Below are positions 1 through 8,581 of a stretch of 64,000 nt of DNA, in pieces; the stretch's first letter is position 1, and each line of letters opens with the position of its first letter. Source of the stretch: Nitrosomonas sp. Its GTDB lineage: Bacteria; Pseudomonadota; Gammaproteobacteria; Burkholderiales; Nitrosomonadaceae. The translations under genes were made by a program, and so were the position numbers. Below the pieces are notes generated by a model, which was not told the origin of the DNA, did not search any database, and saw nothing but the letters and a program-made list of their open reading frames with translations. The DNA is taken from NCBI RefSeq assembly GCF_019752095.1, contig NZ_JAIEMO010000013.1, forward strand, positions 1 through 64,000, in the 5' to 3' direction.

Positions 1-315
1 TCCAAAATGCTCAAGCGTGAAGGAGGCCTATTCGGTCGGCGTCGTGTATCTACGCTGATGAAGCGAATGGGAATCCATGTAATCTACCGCAAGCCCAACA
101 CCAGCACGCAGTATCAGGCGCATCCAGTCTATCCGTATCTGTTGCGGAACTTGTTCATCACCCGCTCAAACCATGTCTGGGCAGCAGATATCACGTATAT
201 CCCAATGAAGCGTGGATTCGTTTATTTGTTCGCCATGATCGACTGGGCAAGCCGGATATCTTCAATACTGATCGATCTTATATGTGTCATTCCCTGGATC
301 AGGGAATTATCCTAA
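1..315 (+). pseudogene. IS3-family transposase OrfB remnant, truncated and internally deleted
   Basis: The frame is open at the left edge, so the 5' part lies outside the window. The peptide shows the helix-turn-helix end of an IS3 OrfB (MKRMGIHVIYRKPNTS) and then the start of the integrase core, with the first catalytic Asp in WAADITYIP and the usual FAMIDWASR. At 249-255 (AAGCCGG) it jumps, in another frame, into codons for KPDIFNTD, which normally surround the second catalytic Asp some tens of residues later. It stops matching just after that Asp. The third catalytic Glu is absent, so the element cannot transpose by itself. Assignment to IS3 is confident; the exact IS is unknown. Confidence 0.85.
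289..307. repeat. Perfect 19-bp palindrome beside the IS remnant
   Basis: ATTCCCTG at 289-296 and CAGGGAAT at 300-307 form a perfect 8-bp inverted repeat around GAT. It sits at the 3' end of the transposase remnant. It may be part of a terminator, an operator or a relic of the insertion. No T-run follows, so a simple intrinsic terminator is unlikely. Confidence 0.5.
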
Positions 316-491
316 GGGGAAATCTGGGTTTACTATTACTATTTGTGAGAAAATCGCATTACAATGTGACATTACCAATGTTTCATATATTCATTCAATT
401 GGTTATGTGAAATATTATTATACTAATCCTGGTTGAATCAGCCCACCTTGCTTTGGCATTAACGGAACAGTGCCCTTGCTTCATCAATATC

Positions 492-522
492 TTGACAGTC
501 AGTAGCCAATAAAGTCTACTAT
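492..522 (+). promoter_or_regulatory. Weak candidate sigma-70 promoter
   Basis: TTGACA at 492-497 is followed after 19 bp by TACTAT at 517-522. The spacer is longer than ideal. It lies about 80 bp before the GTG start at 602 and is the best -35-like element in the gene-free stretch 316-601, in which I see nothing else of note. Confidence 0.25.
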
Positions 523-601
523 CAGCAGGCTATCAGGTTCTATACCATCCTGTTACAGCTCAAATTCATCTCCGGTTGTCGATCATGAAGGAATCATTGC
601 G

Positions 602-2500
602 GTGTTCTCAGCGTTTAAAAATTTCAGCTTTATAACAGCGCTTGGTTATCTGGCATTTTCCGCAAGCTGGCTTGCATTTGCTTACTTCCTCGGGAGATTG
701 ATTCCGGATCAACAATTATGGTTTGCCTTGCTGGTAACGCTCCTATTTGGCTTACCTATTTACTTTGCCGCTATTTATGCGGTGACAATACAAAGAATTT
801 ATCTTTCCAGTCAGTTCAAGAAGCTTGGCATCTTGCATTGGTTATTCACCCGGCGAATTTTATCGTATATCGGGTGGCTGCTGTGGTCAGTTATTTTTGC
901 ATTTTTATTATTGTTTTATCTCGGCTCAGCTGATAAACGGGAATGGATCGCATTTTTTGCTGTAATCCCCGTATTCGCGGCTATTTATGCTGTTTTCTTC
1001 CCTTTGGCTGCACGTGAATACAAACCATACATTGCCGTACATAAATCTTTATCCTGGTCACGCTGGGTAACTTCATTGGTTATGTCGATATTTTTTGTAG
1101 TTTCCATCAACCACAGCAATGTAAATCGTCAATATGCATCACTGGCTGAAGCGGTCGCAACGGAAAGCCAGAAATTGGATGGAGCCACAAATAGCATTTT
1201 AATTCTTGAAACCAACCGGTTACTGGGTTTTATAGAAGGCGTAAAGCGCTATGCGCTCAGTAGTTTGCACTCATTCAGCAATATGCTTTATTTAGGCGCA
1301 GTTTTTCTGGGCAGCTTAGTGTTTTTCTTCAATGTAGCCTTGGGCGTTTCCAGCTTCATGGTTCCTTTATACGAATATCGCCGTGTATTCGCTCCGATAC
1401 AGGATAGCGATGATCCACCTGCAGTTTCACCTTGGGCCTGGGGAATCACATCGGCGTTTGCTACTTTTTTTGTTTTCTTCATTTACGTACCGTCAACTGT
1501 CTATGTCGATGCCTGGATGCGATCTAATCCGAAAACTGTGGAAGAAATTCGCACCTCCCAGAAAATTGTCGTGCAAACGGTGGAAAAGATAGGAGATGAT
1601 TACTACAGACCTGGAACTGCGCAACAGATTGAACAAGCTTATCTCGAAAGTTTGCTCAATCTGGAAACTTCACTGGATCAATTGCGCAAAACTACCGATC
1701 TCGGATTTAAGCAAATGATTGACAATGTTGATGATTATCTCGATTGGTATTATAGCCTGCCAGGTGAGTATGAACGTATTGTGGCGCTTGCTACCGGCGT
1801 ATTGGAAAACTGGATGGCTGAAAAGCTGCAGAGTTATCTAATGCAAGGCAATGCATTTGGGCCTGTACAACAATCCATTGAAGACGTGCTGCACAATAAT
1901 CTGCAATTGCGCGCTGAGCATTTACAGAAAGTTGAGCGAATACTCACTGATAATCGCATTGATCGCATCGACAATTCACAGCTTGATATTGTCCTTCAGG
2001 CCTCGCTTAGTGCGCTGAAAGAACCGCCTACGCACAGCGTGATTGTTAATTTGGAAAACCGCATGCTGATTTCCGGTGGCATAGGCACCGCGGGTGCGAT
2101 CACCGGTGCGATTGCCGGCAAGATCACAGCGAAAGTCGCCGGGAAAGGCATCATCAAATTAGGCGCACAAGCTTTGATCAAAGTGACCGCCGGTAAAGCA
2201 GTCAGCGCTTTAGGCGGAGCCGCAGCTGGCGCCGCAACCGGAATGGCGTTAGGTTCATTCATTCCCGGCATTGGCACAGCCATTGGTGCAGCCATCGGTG
2301 GTATCATTGGCGGGATCACTATTGGATTAACCGTCGAGAAATTGCTCTTGATGCTAGAAGAAGCATTCTCGCGCGAAGAATTTAAGCAGCAGATCCTTGA
2401 AGCCATCGACGAAGAGCGCATCGAATTTGAAAAATTCCTAAACACTCCCGCTTTATTGGATGAAATCCCCAATGACATGATTGAAGTTGAAGCACCTTGA
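602..2500 (+). CDS. Large unrecognised membrane protein with C-terminal glycine-zipper segment
   Basis: I do not recognise a family for this 632-residue protein. It begins with GTG behind a good Shine-Dalgarno (GAAGGA at 587-592). Five hydrophobic helices are visible in the first ~170 residues, with two more around 225-250 and 285-310. A long, more polar, helix-rich stretch follows (about 320-480). Residues ~490-580 are packed with small residues in GxxxG/AxxxG spacing (for example AGAATGMALGSF and GAAIGGIIGG), a glycine zipper that could pack in a membrane or form an oligomer. The tail is acidic (EEAFSREEFKQQ). The gene stands alone between an IS remnant and the antiporter gene 54 bp downstream, with which it may be co-transcribed. 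Function unknown. Confidence 0.8.
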   Translation: MFSAFKNFSFITALGYLAFSASWLAFAYFLGRLIPDQQLWFALLVTLLFGLPIYFAAIYAVTIQRIYLSSQFKKLGILHWLFTRRILSYIGWLLWSVIFAFLLLFYLGSADKREWIAFFAVIPVFAAIYAVFFPLAAREYKPYIAVHKSLSWSRWVTSLVMSIFFVVSINHSNVNRQYASLAEAVATESQKLDGATNSILILETNRLLGFIEGVKRYALSSLHSFSNMLYLGAVFLGSLVFFFNVALGVSSFMVPLYEYRRVFAPIQDSDDPPAVSPWAWGITSAFATFFVFFIYVPSTVYVDAWMRSNPKTVEEIRTSQKIVVQTVEKIGDDYYRPGTAQQIEQAYLESLLNLETSLDQLRKTTDLGFKQMIDNVDDYLDWYYSLPGEYERIVALATGVLENWMAEKLQSYLMQGNAFGPVQQSIEDVLHNNLQLRAEHLQKVERILTDNRIDRIDNSQLDIVLQASLSALKEPPTHSVIVNLENRMLISGGIGTAGAITGAIAGKITAKVAGKGIIKLGAQALIKVTAGKAVSALGGAAAGAATGMALGSFIPGIGTAIGAAIGGIIGGITIGLTVEKLLLMLEEAFSREEFKQQILEAIDEERIEFEKFLNTPALLDEIPNDMIEVEAP

Positions 2501-2553
2501 ATTTTTTCTGAATCCCAATACGCTTGTTTATCTAACCTTGAGCTTGAATCTGT

Positions 2554-4272
2554 ATGGAACATAACATTACCCTGATTACTACGATTGCAGCAGGTTTTGG
2601 TTTGGCTTTGATTTTTGGCTTTATTGCAGAAAAATTAAAAACCCCTGCCCTGGTTGGCTATTTATTGGCCGGAATTGCAATCGGCCCTGCAACACCTGGG
2701 TTTGTCGCAGATATCGGCATTGCTGCGCAATTAGCGGAAATCGGCGTGATGTTACTGATGTTTGGTGTCGGATTACATTTCTCTTTGAATGATCTATTAG
2801 CTGTCAAGCGTATCGCTTTGCCGGGCGCGATAGTGCAAATGACTGTTGCAACTCTACTGGGTATCGCCCTGGCCGACTGGTGGGGTTGGGATTTCGGTGC
2901 AGCATTAGTACTGGGCTTATCACTATCCTGTGCCAGTACAGTCGTACTCCTAAAAGCAATTGAGTCGCGGGGATTGCTGGAAACCATGACCGGCCGCATT
3001 GCGATCGGCTGGTTGATTGTTGAAGATTTAGTCACGGTTCTGATTCTGGTATTGCTACCTTCATTTGCTACCATGTTGGGCGGATCAAACGGCACTGAAA
3101 CTGCGGCAGATCCTTTGTGGCAAACGATTGGAATCACTTTGCTACTGGTTTCAGCTTTTATCGCTTTCATGTTTATTGTTGGACTGCGTTTGCTGCCTTG
3201 GCTGTTATGGCAGGTTGCCCGCACGGGTTCGCGCGAATTGTTTACGCTGGCGGTTGTCGCCGCTGCTATTTGTATTGCCTATGGCGCCGCAGCATTATTC
3301 AATGTGTCGTTTGCATTGGGCGCCTTCTTTGCAGGCATGGTGATGCGCGAATCAAAATTCAGTCATCGCGCTGCGGAAGAATCATTGCCGCTACGCGATG
3401 CTTTTGCAGTGTTGTTTTTTGTCTCAGTAGGCATGTTGTTTGATCCTGCCGTATTGATCGATGAGCCTATGCGGGTTTTAGCAGTCGTCGCGATTATTAT
3501 TGTGGGCAAATCAATAGCAGCCATGTTGCTGGTACTGATTCTGCGTTATCCGCTCAGTACTTCATTAACCGTAGCGGCCAGCCTCGGACAAATCGGAGAA
3601 TTTTCATTTATACTGGCAGGATTGGGGCTGTCGCTTGAATTGATGCCTGCCGAAGGAATGAGCCTGGTACTCGCTGGCGCGTTGATTTCTATCGCTTTTA
3701 ATCCGATCGCTTTCGCGGTTATTGTGCCTATCCGCAACTGGATCTTGAAACATTCTGCCGTGGCGCGAAAATATGAAAGTCGCGATGATCCGTATGCTGA
3801 ATTACCCATGAGTACCGAACGCAAATACCTGCAGGGTCAGGTTGTTCTCGTCGGCTATGGTCACGTAGGTGAGCGCATTGGACAAGCACTTAAAGACCAG
3901 GATATTCCATTTGTCGTTGCCGAGCAAAATCGCGAACTGGTACAGGATTTGCGAAAACAAAGCATTAATGCAGTATCCGGTGATGCAACAGAACCTTCGG
4001 TATTAATCCAGGCGCATATTACCGATGCGGCGATGCTAGTCATTGCAGTTCCCGATCCATTAAATATTCGTCAAATGATTGATACTGCATGCACCTTAAA
4101 CCCTGCAATCGAAATTGTATTACGCACTCGCAATGAGGATGAAACGGCATTGCTACGCAAGGATAATGTTGGCACCGTATTTTTTAGCGAAGAAGAGCTT
4201 GCTAAAAACATGACGCATCATATACTGCAACGCTTTGATACGAAACCCAAGACTGACACAATCAAACGCTAA
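2554..4272 (+). CDS. ybaL: YbaL/KefB-type cation:proton antiporter with RCK domain
   Basis: This 572-residue inner-membrane protein has the monovalent cation:proton antiporter-2 architecture. About 12 hydrophobic helices fill residues 1-390, including the family signature LVGYLLAGIAIGP near residue 35. A cytosolic TrkA-N (RCK) domain follows from ~430 with the nucleotide-binding motif GYGHVGERIG. The family exchanges K+ or Na+ for H+, and the RCK domain normally gates transport by binding a nucleotide or glutathione adduct. I see no KefF-type partner nearby. YbaL is the closest named match by domain order and length; the transported ion is not shown by the sequence. Confidence 0.85.
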   Translation: MEHNITLITTIAAGFGLALIFGFIAEKLKTPALVGYLLAGIAIGPATPGFVADIGIAAQLAEIGVMLLMFGVGLHFSLNDLLAVKRIALPGAIVQMTVATLLGIALADWWGWDFGAALVLGLSLSCASTVVLLKAIESRGLLETMTGRIAIGWLIVEDLVTVLILVLLPSFATMLGGSNGTETAADPLWQTIGITLLLVSAFIAFMFIVGLRLLPWLLWQVARTGSRELFTLAVVAAAICIAYGAAALFNVSFALGAFFAGMVMRESKFSHRAAEESLPLRDAFAVLFFVSVGMLFDPAVLIDEPMRVLAVVAIIIVGKSIAAMLLVLILRYPLSTSLTVAASLGQIGEFSFILAGLGLSLELMPAEGMSLVLAGALISIAFNPIAFAVIVPIRNWILKHSAVARKYESRDDPYAELPMSTERKYLQGQVVLVGYGHVGERIGQALKDQDIPFVVAEQNRELVQDLRKQSINAVSGDATEPSVLIQAHITDAAMLVIAVPDPLNIRQMIDTACTLNPAIEIVLRTRNEDETALLRKDNVGTVFFSEEELAKNMTHHILQRFDTKPKTDTIKR

Positions 4273-4314
4273 GTAAAAGTTGCATATAACACCGACAATA
4301 ATGAGATTAACACG

Positions 4315-4617
4315 ATGATAGAACAAATATATGTAGGTATTGATCAAGACAAAAATGGGGGTCTCACCCATCTGGGTCGCATCGTACGAGATGCCTGGGT
4401 GTTCGGCATTTTGCCTGAATCCGAAACTTGCACCGGCTGGAGCGGCGCGCAAATGCAATCTATATATGAAAAAGTCTATGCTGCCTGGGAACCCTATGCA
4501 CACCTGCCAAGCCGTTTACCCGAGGAGTTACGTGAACGGCATGCGCAACTATACGCACAAGCCATTGCAAACGCGAAAGAGAAAGGCTGGGATACCGAAC
4601 TGGATGAAGATGATTAG
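4315..4617 (+). CDS. Small conserved-looking hypothetical protein
   Basis: This 100-residue soluble protein begins with ATG 42 bp after the antiporter gene. It has no signal peptide or membrane helix. The N-terminal half is mixed and contains TGWSGAQMQSIYEKV. The C-terminal half is a charged helix ending in an acidic tail (ELDEDD). I recognise no family. Its stop overlaps the stop of the convergent gene at 4614-5102 by a few bases. The compact spacing and even codon use support a real gene. Confidence 0.65.
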   Translation: MIEQIYVGIDQDKNGGLTHLGRIVRDAWVFGILPESETCTGWSGAQMQSIYEKVYAAWEPYAHLPSRLPEELRERHAQLYAQAIANAKEKGWDTELDEDD

Positions 4618-5102
4618 CGCTTTGCCGGAAAATGCAAGATTCGCGCCGGGCCGTCCAACTTAGCTTTGCTGACCAAGGTCTGCAATGCAAGGGGCAATTC
4701 CATTTGCAATCGGGTCATAATTTCTGACATGTCCTCACGATAATAGATTGCATCATAAACGACCGGCTGATTCAACGCATCACGATCTTCCCGCCTGAAA
4801 TTGCACCAAGCGATATCAATCCAGCATTTACGCTCCCCATCTATAAACACAAACTCATCGTTATCAACAATGGCCATATATTGCATCGCGCGGATAGGCA
4901 CAAACAAATGCCGGGTCGAGCAGCGCGTTAATAAAGTGATGGCCAGATTATATGTATTTGCCGGTAATTTGCGAGTCTCCCGATGGATCTCAGGATCACG
5001 ATAACAGGTAATCTCCATAATTGCCCCAGCTAAGTATTTTAGGTTTAGATTGTTATAGACATGGATGCTTTCAACTGCGCGGTTGAGAAGCAAAATATCC
5101 AT
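4614..5102 (-). CDS. Hypothetical protein
   Basis: This 162-residue protein starts at ATG 5102. It has no signal peptide or transmembrane segment. Visible patches are MQYMAIVDNDEFVFIDGERKC-like beta-rich stretches in the middle and a helical C-terminal third with DMSEIMTRLQMELP. I recognise no family. It is convergent with the preceding small gene, with the two stop codons overlapping, and divergent from the Nramp-like gene that starts 132 bp away. Moderate confidence that it is expressed; no function can be given. Confidence 0.6.
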   Translation of the reverse strand: MDILLLNRAVESIHVYNNLNLKYLAGAIMEITCYRDPEIHRETRKLPANTYNLAITLLTRCSTRHLFVPIRAMQYMAIVDNDEFVFIDGERKCWIDIAWCNFRREDRDALNQPVVYDAIYYREDMSEIMTRLQMELPLALQTLVSKAKLDGPARILHFPAKR

Positions 5103-5234
5103 ACATGTGTTACCTTACCGCCGATAATTCAGGAACTCAAGATGATCAGCAATAATTTTTATTCATCAGCTAAACCGGGAAGCAAATTTTGTTGACCGAG
5201 CGAGTGATCCCTATTGCCTACAAAATAACGAGCG

Positions 5235-6512
5235 ATGTTACTGCACAAACTTTTTAGTCATTTTATTTCACGCCTAGGGCCTGGATTACTCTATGCAGGC
5301 GCAGCTGTAGGTGTTTCTCATTTGGTTCAATCCACTCAAGCCGGTGGCATGTTTGGATTCGAATTAATTATTGCGATTATTATTATTCATTTAATCAAGT
5401 ATCCTTTCTTTGAGTTTGGTCCGCGCTATACCGCAGCAACAGGGCAGCATATTTTGCACGGATATTTGAAACTGGGAAAATGGGCTATCTGGCTCTATTT
5501 ACTCCTGTCAATATCAACCATGTTTATCGTTCAAGCCGCAATAACTGTAGTAACTGCTGGTTTAATAACGAATATTTTCGGTCTCGAAGGACTGGGTGGA
5601 CATGATCCGCAAATAGTCGCTTTCATTATCAGTAGTATCTTGCTGTTGTTTGCTTTGATCTTGCTGGTCAGTGGTCGCTATAAGCTTCTGGATAAATTAA
5701 TGAAAGTTATTATCCTGGTGCTTGCGGTCACTTCGATTGCTGCTGTGATTATGTTGTTATTTGACAATCCCGGTCACCACAAATCTGCAACTGTATTTTT
5801 CTCATTTTCTGATACCGTGCATTTAATTTTTCTGGCGACATTTCTTGGTTGGATGCCCGCACCTCTTGATCTTTCTGTATGGCATTCCATTTGGGCTAAA
5901 AGCAAAAATGAAAGTGAGGGTAAGTTAACCAGCATGCAAGATACCCTATTTGATTTTAGAGTGGGTTATATTGGAACAGCTTTTTTGGCGATCTGCTTTT
6001 TATTATTGGGTGCGCTGGTGATGTATGGCAGCAATATCCCTTTCGCGGCTGGAGGCGCGGCCTTTGCAGGACAATTGATTGATATGTACCAACAGGCGTT
6101 AGGTCAGTGGGCATATCCAGTTGTTGCCATCGCAGCATTGGCAACTATGTTCAGCACCACATTAACCGTACTCGACGCTTTCCCGCGCTCAATCAGCGCC
6201 GCATCAGCACTGATATTTCCCCAAAGATCACCGCTGAATAATGAGAAAACCTATCTGGTCTGGCTATTGATCATTATTACAGGAACGTTATTCATCCTGT
6301 TCTTTTATCTCGCATCAATGCGCGACCTGGTTAAAATTGCCACCGTCGTATCTTTTGTAGCAGCTCCCATTTTCGCCGTATTAAACATGCAGGCCGTATT
6401 TAGTAAAAATATGCCCGATCAGCATCGTCCGGGAAAATTAATGTGGATTTGGTGCTGGCTCGGCGTTGTCACTTTATCCGGATGTTCGATTAGCTATTTA
6501 TTATTACTTTAA
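5235..6512 (+). CDS. Nramp-family-like membrane transporter lacking the DPGN motif
   Basis: This 425-residue protein has about 11 hydrophobic helices and the Nramp (SLC11) layout. Helix 1 begins with GPGLLYAG, and helix 6 carries GWMPAPLD, which keeps the Met-Pro of the Nramp metal site. Classical members bind Mn2+ or Fe2+ with an Asp and an Asn in DPGN of helix 1. Here the aligned residues read GVSH, so the two main hard ligands are missing. This places it among divergent Nramp-like proteins and leaves the substrate open (another metal, or a non-metal solute). The next gene, 19 bp on, is an Atm1-type exporter, which suggests a shared metal or thiol-related role. Confidence 0.75.
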   Translation: MLLHKLFSHFISRLGPGLLYAGAAVGVSHLVQSTQAGGMFGFELIIAIIIIHLIKYPFFEFGPRYTAATGQHILHGYLKLGKWAIWLYLLLSISTMFIVQAAITVVTAGLITNIFGLEGLGGHDPQIVAFIISSILLLFALILLVSGRYKLLDKLMKVIILVLAVTSIAAVIMLLFDNPGHHKSATVFFSFSDTVHLIFLATFLGWMPAPLDLSVWHSIWAKSKNESEGKLTSMQDTLFDFRVGYIGTAFLAICFLLLGALVMYGSNIPFAAGGAAFAGQLIDMYQQALGQWAYPVVAIAALATMFSTTLTVLDAFPRSISAASALIFPQRSPLNNEKTYLVWLLIIITGTLFILFFYLASMRDLVKIATVVSFVAAPIFAVLNMQAVFSKNMPDQHRPGKLMWIWCWLGVVTLSGCSISYLLLL

Positions 6513-6534
6513 TTTGCCCGCAAAATAACATTTG

Positions 6535-8346
6535 ATGCGCCCTACTCGCCTTGAGAAGCCAGCAGCCACCCGCAGCAATTTCAAAACAATTGCTTCACTA
6601 TTACCCTATTTATGGGAATTCAAAGTCAGGGTTGTTTTAGCGCTCGGTCTGCTGGTATTGGCCAAATTAGCCAATGTTTCCGTCCCTCTGGTTCTGAAGG
6701 AAATTGTCGATGCTCTGGATCAAACGCGTGCTGAGCTGGTATTACCCGTTTTTTTGCTGATGAGTTATGGGGTGTTACGCCTGTGCAGTACTCTATTTGG
6801 TGAATTGCGCGATGCCATCTTCGCCAAAGTGACACAACGCGCAATCCGGCGCGTAGCCAACAAAGTATTTAGTCATCTGCATTCATTGTCACTGCGTTTT
6901 CATTTGGAACGGCAAACTGGCGGCGTTTCGCGAGATATCGAACGCGGCACGCGTGGCATTTCATTCCTGTTGAATTTTATGCTGTTCAATATTCTGCCGA
7001 CACTGCTGGAAATCGGGCTGGTATTGGCCATACTCATCAGCAAGTACGACATCTGGTTTGCCATCATCATTGTCTCGACCTTACTGGCTTATATCTCACT
7101 GACACTGATCGTCACCGAATGGCGCATGATTTTCCGCCGCACCATGAATAACATGGATTCAAAAGCCAACACGCAAGCCATCGATAGTTTGCTGAATTAC
7201 GAAACGGTCAAATATTTTGGCAATGAATCCTGGGAAGCCCGGCGTTACGATGAGCACTTACAATCATGGGAAAAAGCCGCCGTACGCAATCAAACTTCGC
7301 TGGCAACGCTTAATGCAGGACAAAGCGCAATTATTGCTGTAGGCGTCACGCTGCTCATGCTGTTGGCAGCTGATCAGGTCATTGACGGTCATATGACGCT
7401 AGGCGATTTGGTGCTGATCAATGCTTTTATGCTACAGCTTTATATGCCGCTACATTTCCTCGGTTTTGTGTACCGCGAAATCAAGCACTCACTCGCAGAC
7501 ATGGAGCGCATGTTTACCTTACTGGAGGAAAACAAGGAAATTCAGGACAAACCCGAAGCACAAATACTCGATGCCAGCAATGCAACGATCCATTTTGAGC
7601 ACGTCAATTTCAGCTATGAACCCAATCGTCAAATTTTGTTTGATGTCAGCTTTGATATCCCCGCCGGACAAAATATCGCCGTTGTAGGTCACAGTGGCTC
7701 AGGGAAATCCACACTGGCCCGCTTGTTGTTCCGTTTTTATGACGTGCAGTCGGGCTGCATTCTGATCAACGATCAGGACATCCGTGACGTCACCCAGCAA
7801 AGCCTGCGTACTGCCATGGGCATCGTACCGCAAGACACGGTGTTATTTAACGATAGTATTTATTACAACATTGCTTATGGGCGTCCGGATGCCACTGCGG
7901 ATGAAGTCTACGCAGCCGCAAGATCAGCGCATATCCATGATTTTATTGAGAGCCTTCCTGAGAAATATGAAACCATCGTCGGTGAACGCGGCTTAAAACT
8001 ATCTGGCGGCGAGAAACAACGCGTAGCCATTGCTCGTACTATTTTAAAGAATCCAGTCATGCTGATTTTTGACGAAGCCACATCAGCTCTGGATTCAAAT
8101 TCAGAAAAACGTATTCAGGTCGAGTTAAAACGCATTGCAAAGAACCGAACAACATTGACCATCGCCCATCGATTATCCACCATTGCTGATGCTGATCAAA
8201 TCCTGGTAATGGATCATGGACGCATCATTGAGCGTGGCACACATCAACAGTTGCTGGCAATGAACGATCAATATGCGCGCATGTGGGAATTACAACGACA
8301 ACAAGAAATTGATCAAAACTCTCAACCAAATTTAACGGTTAGTTAA
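6535..8346 (+). CDS. Atm1/HMT1-type ABC exporter, fused permease-ATPase
   Basis: This half-transporter has a six-helix membrane domain (residues ~25-325) and an ATPase domain (~360-590). Walker A is GHSGSGKST, the signature is LSGGEKQ, Walker B ends LIFDEATSALD, and the switch His is in TIAHRLST. The membrane domain resembles the Atm1/ABCB7/HMT1 group (for example NYETVKYFGNE), which exports glutathione-linked metal or sulfur compounds. I start it at ATG 6535; a TTG directly before it at 6532 is possible. Transcription probably continues from the Nramp-like gene. The family call is strong; the exported compound is inferred. Confidence 0.88.
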   Translation: MRPTRLEKPAATRSNFKTIASLLPYLWEFKVRVVLALGLLVLAKLANVSVPLVLKEIVDALDQTRAELVLPVFLLMSYGVLRLCSTLFGELRDAIFAKVTQRAIRRVANKVFSHLHSLSLRFHLERQTGGVSRDIERGTRGISFLLNFMLFNILPTLLEIGLVLAILISKYDIWFAIIIVSTLLAYISLTLIVTEWRMIFRRTMNNMDSKANTQAIDSLLNYETVKYFGNESWEARRYDEHLQSWEKAAVRNQTSLATLNAGQSAIIAVGVTLLMLLAADQVIDGHMTLGDLVLINAFMLQLYMPLHFLGFVYREIKHSLADMERMFTLLEENKEIQDKPEAQILDASNATIHFEHVNFSYEPNRQILFDVSFDIPAGQNIAVVGHSGSGKSTLARLLFRFYDVQSGCILINDQDIRDVTQQSLRTAMGIVPQDTVLFNDSIYYNIAYGRPDATADEVYAAARSAHIHDFIESLPEKYETIVGERGLKLSGGEKQRVAIARTILKNPVMLIFDEATSALDSNSEKRIQVELKRIAKNRTTLTIAHRLSTIADADQILVMDHGRIIERGTHQQLLAMNDQYARMWELQRQQEIDQNSQPNLTVS

Positions 8347-8375
8347 CTGCTCCAGCGGCCATCCCTGATAAATCA

Positions 8376-8398
8376 ATCTGCATCAATCACTTGCAGAT
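8376..8398 (+). terminator. Hairpin after the ABC exporter gene
   Basis: ATCTGCA at 8376-8382 pairs perfectly with TGCAGAT at 8392-8398 around a 9-base loop, 30 bp past the ABC stop. There is no clear T-run, so it is either a weak terminator or an mRNA-end hairpin. The rest of 8399-8570 is AT-rich; I could not find a convincing FliA (sigma-28) promoter there. Confidence 0.4.
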
Positions 8399-8581
8399 CA
8401 CATTTCACTAAACAGTGTATCACTCGTTTTCTCGTTACCACTGTAAAAAAAATAAAAAACCGGAAAATACGGGGAAAATCAACCTTTTCTTCAAGAATGA
8501 TTAAGGTAGCGATGTGCTAACTTCTCACTTCAGAATTTGCCATCAAACAATTGCGCAATTACATTCTAGGGAGTCATCGCA

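Noticed and set aside
1996..2562. 188-residue Pro/Ala-rich open frame opposite the glycine-zipper region
   Set aside because: It mirrors the repetitive Gly/Ala codons of the plus-strand gene and has no independent start signal or homology that I recognise.
8399..8581. Possible sigma-28 (FliA) promoter for motA, with TCAAG and GCGATG elements near 8494-8515
   Set aside because: The spacing (13 bp) and the -10 differ too much from TAAAG-N15-GCCGATAA to claim it.
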